From contig OZ025267.1 of assembly GCA_964019165.1 (NCBI GenBank), forward strand, positions 8,936,889 through 9,000,888: a DNA stretch of 64,000 nt, written 5' to 3'. The number at the start of each line of letters is the position of its first letter. Within the stretch, counting starts at the first letter, position 1. The translations under genes were made by a program, and so were the position numbers. This DNA is from Mastigias papua (lineage: Eukaryota; Cnidaria; Scyphozoa; Rhizostomeae; Mastigiidae). Below the pieces are notes generated by a model. It searched no databases, was not told the origin of the DNA, and saw only the letters and a program-made list of their open reading frames with translations. Positions 35,701 to 48,010 of the stretch are shown here, piece by piece.

Positions 35701-37269
35701 CTGCAATCAAATTGGCAATTTAAAAATGCACATCAATGATTCCACAACATTTTGTAATGTATTCTGATAGTCCTCTACATAAAGGGCATGGCAATCTACA
35801 TACCTGTGAAGTTTGAATGAATTAGCTCCATATCTGTGTGTTGTGTCTTTTTCTAAGTTGCTTGGCAAATTTATAATGGTTATTGCTTCAAAGGGGCATT
35901 TCTAAACAAACAAAGCAATGAAATTCAAAGCATCATATCATATGTAAGGAGTCCACTGTAAGTACTTTTCAACAAATACAAATGAGACAACTGATGTTAT
36001 AGGTCTCATATCAAGTCAATATGTTGGCTAAAACAACCACTATGCAATCAGACCTCAAAAGACATATGTGAACTAGTTAAAAACCAAGTCATAGGTAGAT
36101 CCAATGCATATGGAACAGTCCTATGTAGATCACAGTCTGCTTTTAGAAAGCATTGTTCTCCCAAAGAGGCATCAATTGAGAAAAGAAAGATTCTAAATGC
36201 AAAACAATTCCATAACAAATAGAATGCAAAGAAATTATACAGTGCTTCATCAATTCAGAGAACAGATTCACTAGAAAATTTTACCTTAATACAAATACCA
36301 CATCCAATACATAATGTCTCAGATATGAAAGCAAGCTTTGATGTTGGCATTACTTCAATGCAAAGTTTTCCTATAGAAGAGGGTGGTAATTAAAAGAGGA
36401 TAATACAAATAGAGCTTTAAGCTAAAATGATAAAAGATAAAGAAGATCTATACTTCAAATTGTGGATTTTGATAAATTTCTCTATAACTATTCATTTGGT
36501 TGCATACAACAAGAATAAGAAATAATATTAACAAGTGGTTTAACTTTTAGGAAATTATCTCTTATAAGGTCTATATTCAGTCAAGTTACATACAAAAGCT
36601 ACAAAAAGGATCTGAAGAATGATCTTAAAGGGTAAAATTAAAGCAAACTTGATCTGATCGTATCAGTCATATATCTACCACAATATTCTAACTAACGTAA
36701 GCATAAAACTGTCGGAAATCTTAATAAAGTATGAAGGATGTTAAATTGTTTCATTAAGACGCATAGGTAATTATTCTTGACTGTATTTCTAAGCTGCTGA
36801 AAGCGGTAATCATAAGCTATGAAAAACATGACAACACTGCTTGTCTCAAAGGTCCCATTCCCTTCAAATCTTAATGTAACAAGAATATCGAAAGTGTCAA
36901 CAACTTCAATATTTCTCCTTGTACAGACCATGCATTCTAAGTATAATGTAAATAACATTTAGTTTCAGCAGGGAGTTAAAGATCACTATCATGGTAGTGG
37001 AAGCAGAGTTGAATGGTTTCAAGTCGGCGAAAAGTCCCTAGCGATTTTGTCCAAACTCATCTGGGAGTGTGTCAAATTTCTATTCTAACTGAACAATCAA
37101 AGCACTGGGCACTCAACGCGATAGTAATAGGCCTATTTACTAGTTTACCTTGTCTAACCACCGGACATGATTTCTTACACTCTTGACGGCATCTCTTTGG
37201 CTTACATCGGTCTAAATTGACAATAGCAATACGAGTTAACTTTTCCTGGGTGGCATTTTGTTTCAGCAT
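20731..37269 (-). CDS. ABCE1: ABCE1 / RLI1, ribosome-recycling ATPase, 20 coding exons
   Basis: Exons in order of translation: 37269-37149, 36370-36285, 35901-35804, 35401-35284, 34420-34331, 32888-32841, 30044-29975, 29569-29473, 28687-28598, 28376-28255, 27690-27599, 27133-27076, 26771-26700, 26476-26417, 26108-25939, 25251-25192, 25062-24980, 22755-22633, 21969-21858, 20784-20731. All junctions are GT-AG and in phase, giving 607 residues (human ABCE1 has 599). The N-terminal Fe-S domain has cysteines 22/27/31/35 and 61/64/67/71. NBD1 has Walker [10 protein letters not shown] (116-124), signature LSGGELQRF (223-231) and Walker B YMFDEP (244-249). NBD2 has GENGTGKTT (385-393), LSGGELQRV (468-476) and YLIDEP (489-494). 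Both EHD switch histidines are present. ABCE1 splits post-termination ribosomes in the cytoplasm. The last exon (ending [10 protein letters not shown]) and the weak exon-11 donor GTTCGT are the least certain parts. Confidence 0.95.
30162..30590. repeat. Dispersed repeat with TTCCCTGACTT motifs
   Basis: At least seven copies of TTCCCTGACTT or TCCCTGAC cluster at 30162-30225 and 30465-30590, separated by unrelated sequence, within ABCE1 intron 6. The two clusters share orientation. It looks like a non-autonomous interspersed repeat; I cannot assign a family. Confidence 0.45.
31142..32037. mobile_element. hAT-type non-autonomous transposon (MITE) with 8-bp target duplication
   Basis: An 896-bp element has terminal inverted repeats TAGGGGTGTACCGGAT at the left and ATCCGGTGCACCCCTA at the right. 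It is flanked on both sides by the identical 8-bp sequence GTGTACAG (31134-31141 and 32038-32045). An 8-bp duplication with (T/C)AGGGGTG-type termini is typical of hAT elements. CCGG-rich subrepeats lie inside both ends. No transposase is encoded. It lies in ABCE1 intron 6 and does not affect coding. Confidence 0.85.
33143..33840. mobile_element. Foldback element with about 200-bp inverted repeats
   Basis: The left arm (about 33143-33355) and right arm (about 33640-33840) are reverse complements at roughly 80% identity, starting GGGTCATTCCAT and ending ATGGAATGACTC. The core is about 285 nt without coding potential. I see no target duplication, so the superfamily is unassigned. It lies in ABCE1 intron 5. 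Confidence 0.75.
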
Positions 37270-40200
37270 CTTGTTCTATGTTGTAAATATTCTTTTATGA
37301 AAGAAACTATATCAGCCAACCTCTTTCCTTAGGAAGGCCATGTGAAAAGAAATTATTCTCTTCTGTTGTAGTACTTCATGTTACCAGTAGTGAATAATCG
37401 GGGGGGGGGGGGTTGAGGATAAACAGAGGGTTGGAAAATGTTCTGAAAAAAATAATATTGGGGACTGGAACAAATGGGAGTTTGGAAAATATAACACCTG
37501 ATTATTGCGAGGAACAAATTAACAAATTAATAAATGGGGGTTGGAATAAATGCGGGGGGTAGGATAAAATTTCACGAACTAACAATCGGGGGGGGGGGTG
37601 ATCATTCGATAATCATCAAGAATGGAAAGTCAAGAAAACTCAGTAAATAAATGTCAAGAGGGTGGTTTGCAACTGTGCAAAAATGTGTGAGAACAATGAG
37701 GTGATCAATAGATCCCTATCTGCAGAGTCGATTTTGCTTTTCATTCGATTGGCCTACTATTGGCCTACAAGTATTATTTTCTGCCATCGATATTGAGGAT
37801 CAAGAGAATATGATAGAGCATTGTACTAAATTCTGGTTACGTTAGAAATCTCTTTTCTAAAAGCCTGTTCGCACCTATATCTCTGTATCAGTTAATCATC
37901 ATAGATTCCACAACATTTAAAACTCGCTCTGAAACCTATCAAATTCTTTATTTCCTCGAGAAAGCCCCCCTCAAAAAGCGCTTTCAATCCATCAAAAGTG
38001 TAAAATACATCCAGGGTGCTTTCTAGAGGCAATACAGTAACTAACAGTCTTTTGATTGTTATTAGGCATTCAAAACAGGGTCATGTTAAACCAGAGGATC
38101 ATTAAACCATCTCACTATTTATCAAAAAATCTTGTATCATCTCTCTAGTTTGCGAAATCGTAACTTTTCTGTTAGTTCTAATTTCCTCCATCACTCTGCA
38201 TGGTTGATCCCAGATAATTCATTTTTATGACTTATCTGCATTTGCTGCCCCCCCCCTCTTGACATAAACATTGCTTTTCTCCATATTCCTTACTTAGTCT
38301 CCAACTTATGTTTCGACCCTCCACGAAAAACATTTTCTAAGATGCCTTTCTCTAGATATCACTATCAGACAATCAATCAAAAACAGAAAGAAGAATGGAG
38401 TCAATACTGAACTTTGGTGTAATCCAACCTGTAAGTGGACTTATTCTGAATATCAGCTGTACAATGGACCTTTGTTATACTGTCTCGGTGCATGTTCCGA
38501 ATTATTTTGGTCCAGTTTTCGTCCATTTTCTTCAAAAATTAGAATCGAATAGCATGCTATAATGAATACATCAACTTTCTAAATAAAACACCCAGGGCAA
38601 GGACAAAATTCAAGAATGCCTTTGGCAGTCAAATAGCACCAAAACGTCCTTAAAGATTCCCTGATGTAAACTGTAGGAAAATCAATAGGAAGATATCGAG
38701 AAGATGACTTTCCAACGAAGAGAGGAATGTGGCACTATGTATATGAATAAGTATTGTAAACGGCAACTTTTAAACATGTTTCTTATGTTATGCAATTCTG
38801 ACTCTATAGTTTGCACATTGCTTTGTCACATTATTTTTGGAAAAAAACGAGAGAATGCATCTTTATTAGATATTCAGTAAAGGTTTATTAAAGCATAGAT
38901 TCTTGCAAAGCCAGAGAAGTAAATCTCACATATTTACACTTGATGCTTTGGTCCTTTCGTGAGGAAGGAAAGAAGTTTTACTACTATTTGATTTTATTCC
39001 TTAATATTAAGATAATTTAGGGTAGCACAAGATTAGAACCTATTCATTTACTTTTCAAAAGACACACATTTTCAGAATTCATTAACAATTTCTTAATTTT
39101 TACTTAAGGCGACTTCATCCAAAATAATCGAAGCAAGAACATAGCGCTGTGTTATATTGGACTTCCCTCTCTGCTAAAGGCTTTAAAGTTGGTAATGCTT
39201 GATCTATTGCAACAAGTAGCACACAAGAGAGGCTCCTCTTGTTCTAAACTACTTTGATGAATTGGAGAAGATTTTATGACGTGAATGCATGAACAATTAA
39301 ACTCTATCTTCATTAGTATTTGAGAAAAGTTTATTGCGAACCGTTCGAATCTAAACTGTGGCATAGTCTTAAAAAATGGATCTGCCTTTGACACGCTAGA
39401 TCAGGATCAGAGCCAAGGATTTTATATTTGATGGAGTGACAACTTTAGTTAGTAATGTAGGAGGACACACCACTGTTGGGTCAGACGAGACAAAAAGGGT
39501 TCTTAGATCTTGCCTTATGGAATGCCTCATGAGACATCTCCAAGACGAAAGTTAACTAAAGAATATAGTGCTCTAGCATAGATCTATAAAAAATCTCTAA
39601 TAAAAAGCAAAACGAGAGAGAGAGAAATATCTTGGGAAGTCCTTAAGCCCCCCTCCACCCCCAGTGGTGAAGTACCTGTAGGCAGACTTTTCTTGCAATG
39701 ATGCTCTACAGCATTCTCCAATCCTCTGCATTGCTCGGTGGATCTTCGTATACATCGTATTTCTTGAGGGTCTTGACGAATTCGTATGCTAAGATGCAGA
39801 GCCACAAGTAGTCAGAACTATTGCTCCCTATACACTTCAGTATTAATGAGAGTACTTAATGATCATAAACACATAGAGATCCAAGTTGCTCCTAAAATTA
39901 AGTACGTGCTAGGTATATCCAAAGCTGGGAAAATCCGTTGTGTATCGTCATTGAAGCTCAGCTACATTCAGTAAGCATGAACAGCTAAGAGCTAGAGGTA
40001 ATATTCAGTTCAAAAGACAGTGGTATAATTAATTAACAGTGTAAAGTTCTCTCTTCATTATGATTTTTAAAAATCCTCTTAACATAACAAGCAGATTTTG
40101 AAGATATTGTGAGATTCAAATCAGGGGTACTGTGGATGAAAACCCAGCAAATCAGTCCTCTTTTAAACATCGCATAATTATTCGCAAGGGGGGGGGGCTC

Positions 40201-41363
40201 AGCTCCCTTTCAAACAATTATAAGCTGTCTGTTTGAGTTTGAAACTTTCTAGCATGTCCAGATGCATACAGCTTTATGAATAGTTTATGTCAATTATGCC
40301 AACTATGTGTAACTCTTGTATTGATTTGTATGTATTACCAAGGGGGGGGAGTCTTCCCATTGCCCCTTGCAGTTCGACAACAAAGTGTTTGCCAACAAAG
40401 TGAAGCTGTTCTCTTCATATTAGTTGTGAATCTATGCTCCCTGTGGTATCGCAATGTAGCATTTGGTTGTGAATATTTATAAGAATGCAAATATTGCATG
40501 TTTCAATGCTTGAACAATGAAATATTAGGTGTGGTCATGGGTGTGGCTCAAATAAGTACAATTTACAAAAACTTCAAAAATCGAGCAGGAAGGTTACTCA
40601 CAAATAGCTATTTGATGCTGCTGCTAGGCAACTGCTAAATACTCTTGGACTGTAGGCACCTCGGGATTAGATTAAAATTGCAACTATCAATATGGCTTAC
40701 AAAGTCGTTTAGCACCAGTTTATTTATAGGGCTTATTTGTGAGAAATTCAGGTAGTCATTCGCTAGTTCTGTGCAAAACCAGCATGCACTTGCAACTACC
40801 AATGAAAACATCTAATTAATGAGCAAAAGTGTTTCTCTGTCAGAGGTGCATTTGCCTGGAATGCCCTTCCAGTTGAAGTTAGCCAGCATCTTCCTTACAA
40901 GAATTGAAAACGAAAACAAATATACTTGATACTTGTTACTTTTTCATTTTCAACTTTTAATATTTTAACTTTTTAACTCTATTATTGACTTTTTTGTAAG
41001 TTAGTTATTATGTTCAAATAATAGTATATATTAGTTTTTTGTAATTATACTATTAGTTGCTGAAGGGCTACCCTCCTAAAATCAGTTGAAAATGAAATGA
41101 AGAAAATGAAAAAGTATCCTACAGCACAGGCATTTTCATTTTTAGAGCGGCACCTCGGGTTAACATTATAAGCATAGTTGAGGCTGAAGCTAATTTACCT
41201 GTTGAGTATTAACAGAAGAGTAATGTCGACGATGCCTAGGCTACCACGAGCGAGAAATCAAACCATGAGACCGCCACGTCAGCTTGCAACAAGTTAATAG
41301 TACAAGTATGATTACTACTGATCTGTGATATTTCAATGAATCCCTTATGCCACAATTGTCTGA
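37270..41363. other. Intergenic region between ABCE1 and the mTERF gene
   Basis: The divergent neighbours are 4.1 kb apart, so both promoters should lie here. I saw no clear TATA box or CpG-rich core. A possible coding scrap on the minus strand near 39690-39800 (FVKTLKKYDVYEDPPSNAED, then a stop) is unassigned. Poly-G repeat elements are listed separately. Confidence 0.4.
37391..37610. repeat. Poly-G repeat family (AATAATCGGGG / GGAATAAA)
   Basis: Two G-tracts (37400-37412 and 37588-37598), each preceded by AATAATC or AACAATC, bracket sequence rich in GGGTTGGAATAAA-like phrases. A similar arrangement recurs at 60743-60990, so this is a dispersed repeat rather than a random G-run. Confidence 0.5.
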
Positions 41364-41425
41364 ATGTGTATACTGCCCGAATGTGTCCGAAAACCTCTTC
41401 ACCGCATCTTGTTGTTGTTCTTAGG

Positions 41426-41482
41426 GTAAGTCTAGGGTGGTAAACAATAACATAATTCCAATCTTTTGTCTTTTTCCTACAG
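41426..41482 (+). other. 57-nt intron near the 5' end of the mTERF gene
   Basis: Donor TTAGG|GTAAGT at 41426 and acceptor TTTTTCCTACAG at 41482 are both strong. Splicing joins upstream exon sequence to the exon containing the ATG at 41550, and the joined frame stays open back to an ATG at 41364. Confidence 0.65.
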
Positions 41483-41549
41483 GGAAGTACTTCATATAAG
41501 AGTAAATTTTTATAACAACAAACCAAGTGAAGTGGGACAGTGGAACAAC

Positions 41550-43268
41550 ATGGCTTACTTCATGCCATTACTCAAATTGAAACGATTCCATTTTTGTGTG
41601 TCTGGACTTAGATGCCCAGCGATCTCACCAGACGCAGTAAGTTCTCGATTATGCCAAGCAATCGGGTATGGGTGTTCTATGACAGTCGCACCAAAGACTA
41701 GGCCTGTTGCATCGTGTTCTGCGGGACAAACCAGGGAACCACCATTTGTATTTGCGAGCCAGTGGCTAGACATAGAAAAAGCTCAAATTGAGCGACCCTT
41801 TATATTTCGTACGGACAGGAAAAAGAAGAGAAAGAAAAGAAAGCAGAAAAGCATAAGAGTGAAAGAGAAGGAACATGATGTGACCCATGATCTGCTAGGA
41901 AATATACACGACAATGATGTAGTTAAAACAGCGATTGAAATTTTCAATGCAATTCCACAAGAAGAACGTAACCTTGAGAGTGGCACATCGCTGAAGAAAA
42001 AAGATAAATCATTGTTTATTTTTATTGATGAAATCAGAAAAAGTAAGTCTCACATTCTGGGTTTGCCTGGGAATGAGGTGATAAGTCGATACGAGTTTCT
42101 TTGCAAATATGGCATAGAAAAGATCGATTCGTTAGAAATTGCAATTGGTTTCCCAAGTTTCTTGAGTCTACAAGATGACAATGTTGGTAATCTGATAAAG
42201 TTGTATTCTACATACAAAATTGATTTGCCTCGATTGTTCTGTAATTTCCCTTTTGCATTTAGCTTACCTTACAATGAAGTATTGAAAAAACTGGACCATT
42301 TGGGTTCTATTGGACTTAAAAGGAAAGATGTCAGTGCCTTGATTAGAATTAATCCAAGCTTTTTGTGCTTTGAAATCAATGATACTGCAAAGGCTGCAAT
42401 AAAGTTTTCAACTAGTTCCAGTGGATTGAAAAGCCTTGCAACAAAGAGCAATTTCATTGAAAGTCTTCTAAGGACAGCTGCCCAAGAGCAATATCATATG
42501 TATGAATTTGATGGTAACTTTGCATCCATTGCATCATTCCTTACAGAGCTGAATGTACCAGTTAATGATGTGTTCCTGAAATGCCCAGATTTCTTTAGTA
42601 ACAGTAAAACCAAAATTGTAGGAATTGTACACTACCTTAGTGGATCACCATTCTTTTTTGATGCTGAGGATACTGGAAGATTTATTCAAAAGTTTCCTGA
42701 TACTTTTCTTCAGCTTCATGATCAAGATGTAAAGGATCAGATAAATTTTGTTTGGGAAAATCTTGGCAAAGATATTGATTTTTATGAGCTATTACAGACA
42801 AGCCCAAAAATGTTGACTGAATCAGAGTGCCTTAGAGAAAGGGTGGAATTGTTTCAAAAGTGGAATTTTAGCAGTGGTCACATTGGTTATTTAATGAAGA
42901 AATTCCCTATCCTTTTCATTGAAAATAGAGTTGTAGAAAATTTGAAGGACAGATTACATTTTTTGCTGAACTTTGGAGACCTATCTGTGGATGATGTCAT
43001 GAAGTTTCCTTTTTGCCTCCAGTTGAGAATTGTCTTGCTTAGATGCAAAATTGGGTTTATTAGAAGTAAAGATCCTGGAATTCTGAAAAGACCAGGCTTG
43101 CAGGAAATATTTATGGCTAGTTTGGACACATTTATAGTTGATATTTGTTCCTCAAGTCTTTCTGAGTTTCATGACTTTATGAAGAGAAACTTTTCAATTG
43201 CAGAACAAGAATGGATTCAAAAGAAAGGAAGGCCCAGAGATATTAAAGCAATAACAGAATCATTTTGA
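41550..43268 (+). CDS. mTERF-domain protein, probably mitochondrial
   Basis: A 572-residue frame uninterrupted from ATG 41550. It is Leu/Phe-rich with recurring mTERF-type helical repeats of about 30 residues that end in a Pro-hydrophobic motif: IGFPSFLSL, CNFPFAFSL, RINPSFLCF, KCPDFFSN, KKFPILFI. mTERF proteins bind nucleic acid in mitochondria and control transcription or mitoribosome assembly. The N-terminus (MAYFMPLLKLKRFHF…, basic and hydrophobic with few acidic residues) fits a targeting peptide. A basic run, KKKRKKRKQK, follows at about residue 91. Splicing of the 57-nt intron allows an alternative start at 41364 that adds 43 in-frame residues (total 615). The frame also stays open into the acceptor (TTG 41466), but that part is intron. 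I cannot assign it to MTERF1-4. Confidence 0.8.
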   Translation: MAYFMPLLKLKRFHFCVSGLRCPAISPDAVSSRLCQAIGYGCSMTVAPKTRPVASCSAGQTREPPFVFASQWLDIEKAQIERPFIFRTDRKKKRKKRKQKSIRVKEKEHDVTHDLLGNIHDNDVVKTAIEIFNAIPQEERNLESGTSLKKKDKSLFIFIDEIRKSKSHILGLPGNEVISRYEFLCKYGIEKIDSLEIAIGFPSFLSLQDDNVGNLIKLYSTYKIDLPRLFCNFPFAFSLPYNEVLKKLDHLGSIGLKRKDVSALIRINPSFLCFEINDTAKAAIKFSTSSSGLKSLATKSNFIESLLRTAAQEQYHMYEFDGNFASIASFLTELNVPVNDVFLKCPDFFSNSKTKIVGIVHYLSGSPFFFDAEDTGRFIQKFPDTFLQLHDQDVKDQINFVWENLGKDIDFYELLQTSPKMLTESECLRERVELFQKWNFSSGHIGYLMKKFPILFIENRVVENLKDRLHFLLNFGDLSVDDVMKFPFCLQLRIVLLRCKIGFIRSKDPGILKRPGLQEIFMASLDTFIVDICSSSLSEFHDFMKRNFSIAEQEWIQKKGRPRDIKAITESF

Positions 43269-43393
43269 TATCTATTGTCCATTGCCATGTTGTTCCACAC
43301 TAAATGGTAGATGAATAAGAGTATAAGTTAGGTTTCTTAGAGATTTAATCTTATAGCAGTCAAAGTCTTATTAATCTTCTCTAGGATGTTTAT

Positions 43394-43399
43394 AATAAA
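43394..43399 (+). terminator. Poly(A) signal of the mTERF gene
   Basis: AATAAA lies 126 nt after the TGA stop. Confidence 0.6.
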
Positions 43400-44341
43400 G
43401 TCATATACATATGTGCAATGACTTTCTAAGCACTAAAGGGTGAGAACTAGATTTATTTAATGCCAAAAGTCATGTCTCAGAGAGCTTACTTTATACCTAC
43501 CAATGTAAGTTATGAATTTTGTCATTACATTCTCTTTATATATGAGTAATTAGCCATCTACTTGTGCCTCAGGGGCACACTAGCTGGCTGAATGTATAGG
43601 GCAAATGCCTGGCGAGTCTTTGCATTTGGGCCTTTTCAAGTAGGATGCATAGAAATTTTCTAAGTGATATGAGATTTATTTTGAAGTAGTGCAGGAAAGT
43701 GAATTTAAATTGTCCAGGCCCCTTAGTCCCAGCCAGCCCACCTCTGTTGTGCCTCAAAAATGAAAGATATTCCAGTGGCAAATCTTCACCAGTGTTAGAA
43801 TCCAATTCAGTTGAAACAGTAAGAATTGAGAATTTCTTTATTGGATGATACCACAATGCATTGTTTTTGGCTTAGCTATAGTACATTTAATAGATAGATG
43901 AGTTCACAAGTAATATCATTTTAAATGTTCTAATTGTCAGAATTGAAATTGGTGTTTTGCCTTTGATTTCTTATGTGAACTTAGCTATTGTTGAAAGTAC
44001 ATTGATTCTTGTTATGAAACTGTCTGCCATTTTTGCTATAGTGACAAAGCCAATGGCAGTTGTAGTAGTGGTGGACAACTGGCTGTTTAATTAGGGGGGG
44101 GGGGTGGCCAGACCACAGGAGTCTGGGCAAAGTGCTGAAGGAAACTGTTGGTGACAATACCCTAAAAATATCACATTCTGTAACATTGCCCTCACCAAAT
44201 AAAAAGTGATGGGCTAGATACAAAATTAAGGGCTACAAAAATTGCTTGATAAAAACTAGAAAAATCACTAGCTGGCATATGTGGGGAGAGGGACTGAACC
44301 CCGACCCCCCTGCGTCATTGCGTTTGATCCTTGAAGAGTAC

Positions 44342-44739
44342 TAGGGGTGATCAACAGAGGTGTGCAAATCCAATCTGGAGCAGATCCGAATCCGATCAGA
44401 TTCGTTCGGATTTCGGAACAACATTTTTGCCTCGGATTGGATAGGATTAGAAAAGTTATCTCATAGTCAGATCGCTCGGGCCAAATTTAGATTGCCAAAT
44501 TTGAAATGAATTAATTTTTCTTTCTATATTTATTTGAGTAAACATTTCCACATAATTGAGAAATTTATTGTATTGGGGGATTCTGTGGATCGAAGTTCTT
44601 TATCAGAACTCAGATCGGATTGGATCCTGGACCGGACAATTTCGAATCGGATCGGATTCGGATTTTAAGCCTAACTATCGCACATTAGCCGTCCAATCCG
44701 ATCCGATGCAGTCCTCTATTGACCAGTCCGTCACCCCTA
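44342..44739. mobile_element. MITE with TAGGGGTGA termini
   Basis: A 398-bp segment begins TAGGGGTGATCAACAGAGG and ends CCTCTATTGACCAG…TCACCCCTA, which are imperfect inverted repeats. GGATCGGATTCGGAT-like phrases occur in both halves. The flanks GAGTAC and GAGTGC are similar but not an exact target duplication. The termini resemble those of the hAT-type element in the ABCE1 intron, so a hAT relationship is plausible but unproven. Confidence 0.65.
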
Positions 44740-44911
44740 GAGTGCCACCCAATAATTTGTAACTGCTTATGCGCGAATATTTAATGTAGATGAAATATAC
44801 AGTAGGTGAATAGTGCATTACATAATTTGATAACAGGCGCTCACCAACCAGAAGATAAAAACGTGACGACTAGTTGAATCACTGGTGGCATCACAGGAGG
44901 ACTTGTGGGAC

Positions 44912-47900
44912 ATGTACCCCAGTTCGTTCCATGATGAGCTTTTCAGTTCGTCCAAAGTTCAGGAGAAGTATTCTGAGATGGTGGGAATGTTTTGCAATGG
45001 TTTATTTCAATGTTATGCCATAACATTGTGCTCTGTTACTGTTTGGCGGCTTATTTTATGGTATTTTTGTTGTATTAAAGGGCGTGGCCGCCAAAGCGTT
45101 GTCCAGAAAAAGACAAGGCTCACTAAAGTCTGCACCCAGTCTGGGGTGGCTGCCACCGACCTTGAGGGTGAGTTTGGTATAGTAATAATGTAGTAAGTGC
45201 CTGGGAGCCATACGAAGCAGATGTCCAGCGATTCTTGTATTCAGCACTGCTACTTGCAAGTTGCCAAAAAGGACCTATCTTGTTTAGGATTCAAAGCCAA
45301 CAACTTTCTATTGCCAAACATGCTATGAAAACTAAGGGTCCCTGGATACTGGCTTAGTGCTGCAAAACTGGTAAGCCAGGGATTGCTAATTTTTTCCAAG
45401 AAATAATCAATCACAGTGGTAACTTACGCAATTCCTGAAGACTCTTACGTTTTTGTCCAATCATCTTCATAATCTTTCTGAATGATTTTTGAATTTACCT
45501 AAAAGTATAGAAATTAAATTTTCAGATAACACATACTTCACATTAACATCTATAAGCATTGAAAATCTACTTGAGAATACTCAAAGAAAATAGATCCAAA
45601 GGAAGTTTGTATCAGTTTAGCTCCTCTTAATGAGCTGAACAACCTTGTGCCACAAAATACAAGAAGCAGTATAACGAGCTCTATTGAGATCTACTTGCAT
45701 TATGCAAATGTTGCTGGGGCGGGGAGTAGTCCTGATTCCATGCTAAAAAGGTTCTAAAAGACCTACAGGGCAGGACAGAACCCTTATATTTTATGAAAAC
45801 TAAGGGTCTCTGGCTACTGGCTTAGTGCTGCAAACTGGTAAACCAGGGATTGGCAAAGAATAGTCGTTGGGATGAAAAATCCAAGCATTGTAAACTTCGG
45901 CTTGATTATTAACTTAATGAATTACCTACGAACTAATTTGCGACAACCTTTTCGAATAAGGCATCCCTGGTATCTTTCAGATTGCAGTACATGAAAATCC
46001 AAAACACAAGCTGGATTACATGAAAAAAGATATTACTATTCATCTGTTATTGCCAGCATGGAACTGTAGCACTGTCACTAATAGGGAACTGTCAACCACC
46101 CTGCAGTGGAAGAGAAATTGATAACTCACATTACGAGTATAGCAAGCTGAATCAAAATTAAATTGAAACTCAAACATGACTGCTTCCAAGTGCAGTAGAT
46201 AATAGGCCTTCACAGTTCATAAATACGTATCCCCGCATATGAATACCGTATTTAACTTTCCACTATAGATTGCAGGCCTTAAATACGTGTGGATCTGGCT
46301 GACTTTGACGAGTTGTAAATCGAAGCTGTTGACCTGTGCTGCGGGAAATATGGACCATTAAGTGTATGAATGTGTATGTATTTCTAGATTAACATTTGAA
46401 TAACATTAAGACTTGTCCTTTTGTAATATATATAGCTTGCTATTTCTCAATTTAAACCATACCCAAATTGTAATTCCAAAAGAAAACCATACTCATTTTG
46501 AAAAGCAAAATTTGTACTCGTAAAAGTTGTAGACTCCGACAGATTGCAATTTTACTGTTTACGATCTCATATTGAAAGCAGTTTTTTGCATAAATAATAC
46601 TTTATGATTTGAATTTGCAATTTGAATATTTTGACCATCCAGCAATTAGGCAGTAAGGCAGTCTTATTTTACTTGCTTAGGCAGTACTGCTGTTGATCTC
46701 TAGTTCATTGCTCATGATAAAACTCTCTAATATTGTGGTCTCTAGTTCATTGCTCATGATTCAATTCTCTAATATTGTGTTAGTATGCGAGTTGAGGGTA
46801 TTAAGAATAATACTCATAGTTTGGCTGTATCAATGTAAAGGATCCACCAATATTATGTAGCTAGGAAGCATGAATATACTGGCAGATAGGAGAGAAAGCT
46901 ATGAGCCAATCGAAGTGGATCAGGTTCCAAAGCATTTTGTTTGAGTGGCATTTCCCTTGTCTATGTTGTGGTAATATTTATGTGGACCCCCGTTTCAATT
47001 CTATTTTGGTTCTTAAGTCTTTTTCGACATGGAGGTCAAACTTAGCATGTGATATTACTTAAGAACTTCATAGAACACCCTGGCACAGGGACTTGCTTAC
47101 TTATGCTTCTCAAAAATTGTCAATATTATACAAAAATCTGACAAAGGATAGAAAGTCTCGATTTTCTGATAGAGATCATGCTAGGGGACTGTAACCTCCT
47201 GACCGCCCAGCCACTGCGCCACTACCCTGGCAAGTACCATTTGAAATCGAACAATAAAAATTGCATCAGAAATACCATTAGGCATCGCTCGCAATTTCCC
47301 GATGCATTTAATGATATCGCTTTACAAGGACTTCCTCATCACTGGAATGAGCATTCATTGTCGTACCTGTGTTTTTTCCTTGCAAAAGTATGCAAGCATT
47401 GACTTTATCATGGCCTAAATTAATAGCCTACCGTTTGATTTACACGATTATTAATAAGAGAGTTGTCTATAAAAAGCAATATTCGGCTGCTCACGTTAAG
47501 CAAGTTCGGTACTGGGTTCCTGAGATCGAAGAAAGTTGATAAGTTGATACATACTTTCCTCTTAAGCCCTGTTCGAACTGATCAAGCCCTTCCTTTAAAG
47601 TATTGTAAATAAGTTTTTGGCGAAATGTTGAAATGAAGGGCCAGATGTTTGTTCGGTTTGACCAAAGCTTCATTGACATTTATTTGAATTAATTCATCCT
47701 TATCTATTTTAGTTTGCTTTTAATGTAAATGTTAGATTATTCTACGTGTCTCTTACTGAGGGAACACGATGATCCCGAGTCTTTTCCTGTTGTGTGGGGC
47801 ACAGTAAAATGTACGTTGTAAATGTGCTTTCTTGTTTAAATATATATAAAACAACACTTGAAATTTTAATTTTCACGCATGCCTAGCCTCTCTTGTTATT

Positions 47901-47950
47901 AATTTACATAGGTTTCCTATAAAAGTCTATGTAACAATGTTATTTTTGTC

Positions 47951-48010
<60 letters not shown>

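Noticed and set aside
41466..41482. TTG start of the mTERF frame
   Set aside because: This segment is the polypyrimidine tract and acceptor of the 57-nt intron.
44981..45193. Continuation of the 44885 frame as one 102-residue protein
   Set aside because: The hydrophobic stretch after residue 30 and the later basic part look like intron read-through or repeat-derived sequence, and no family match is apparent.
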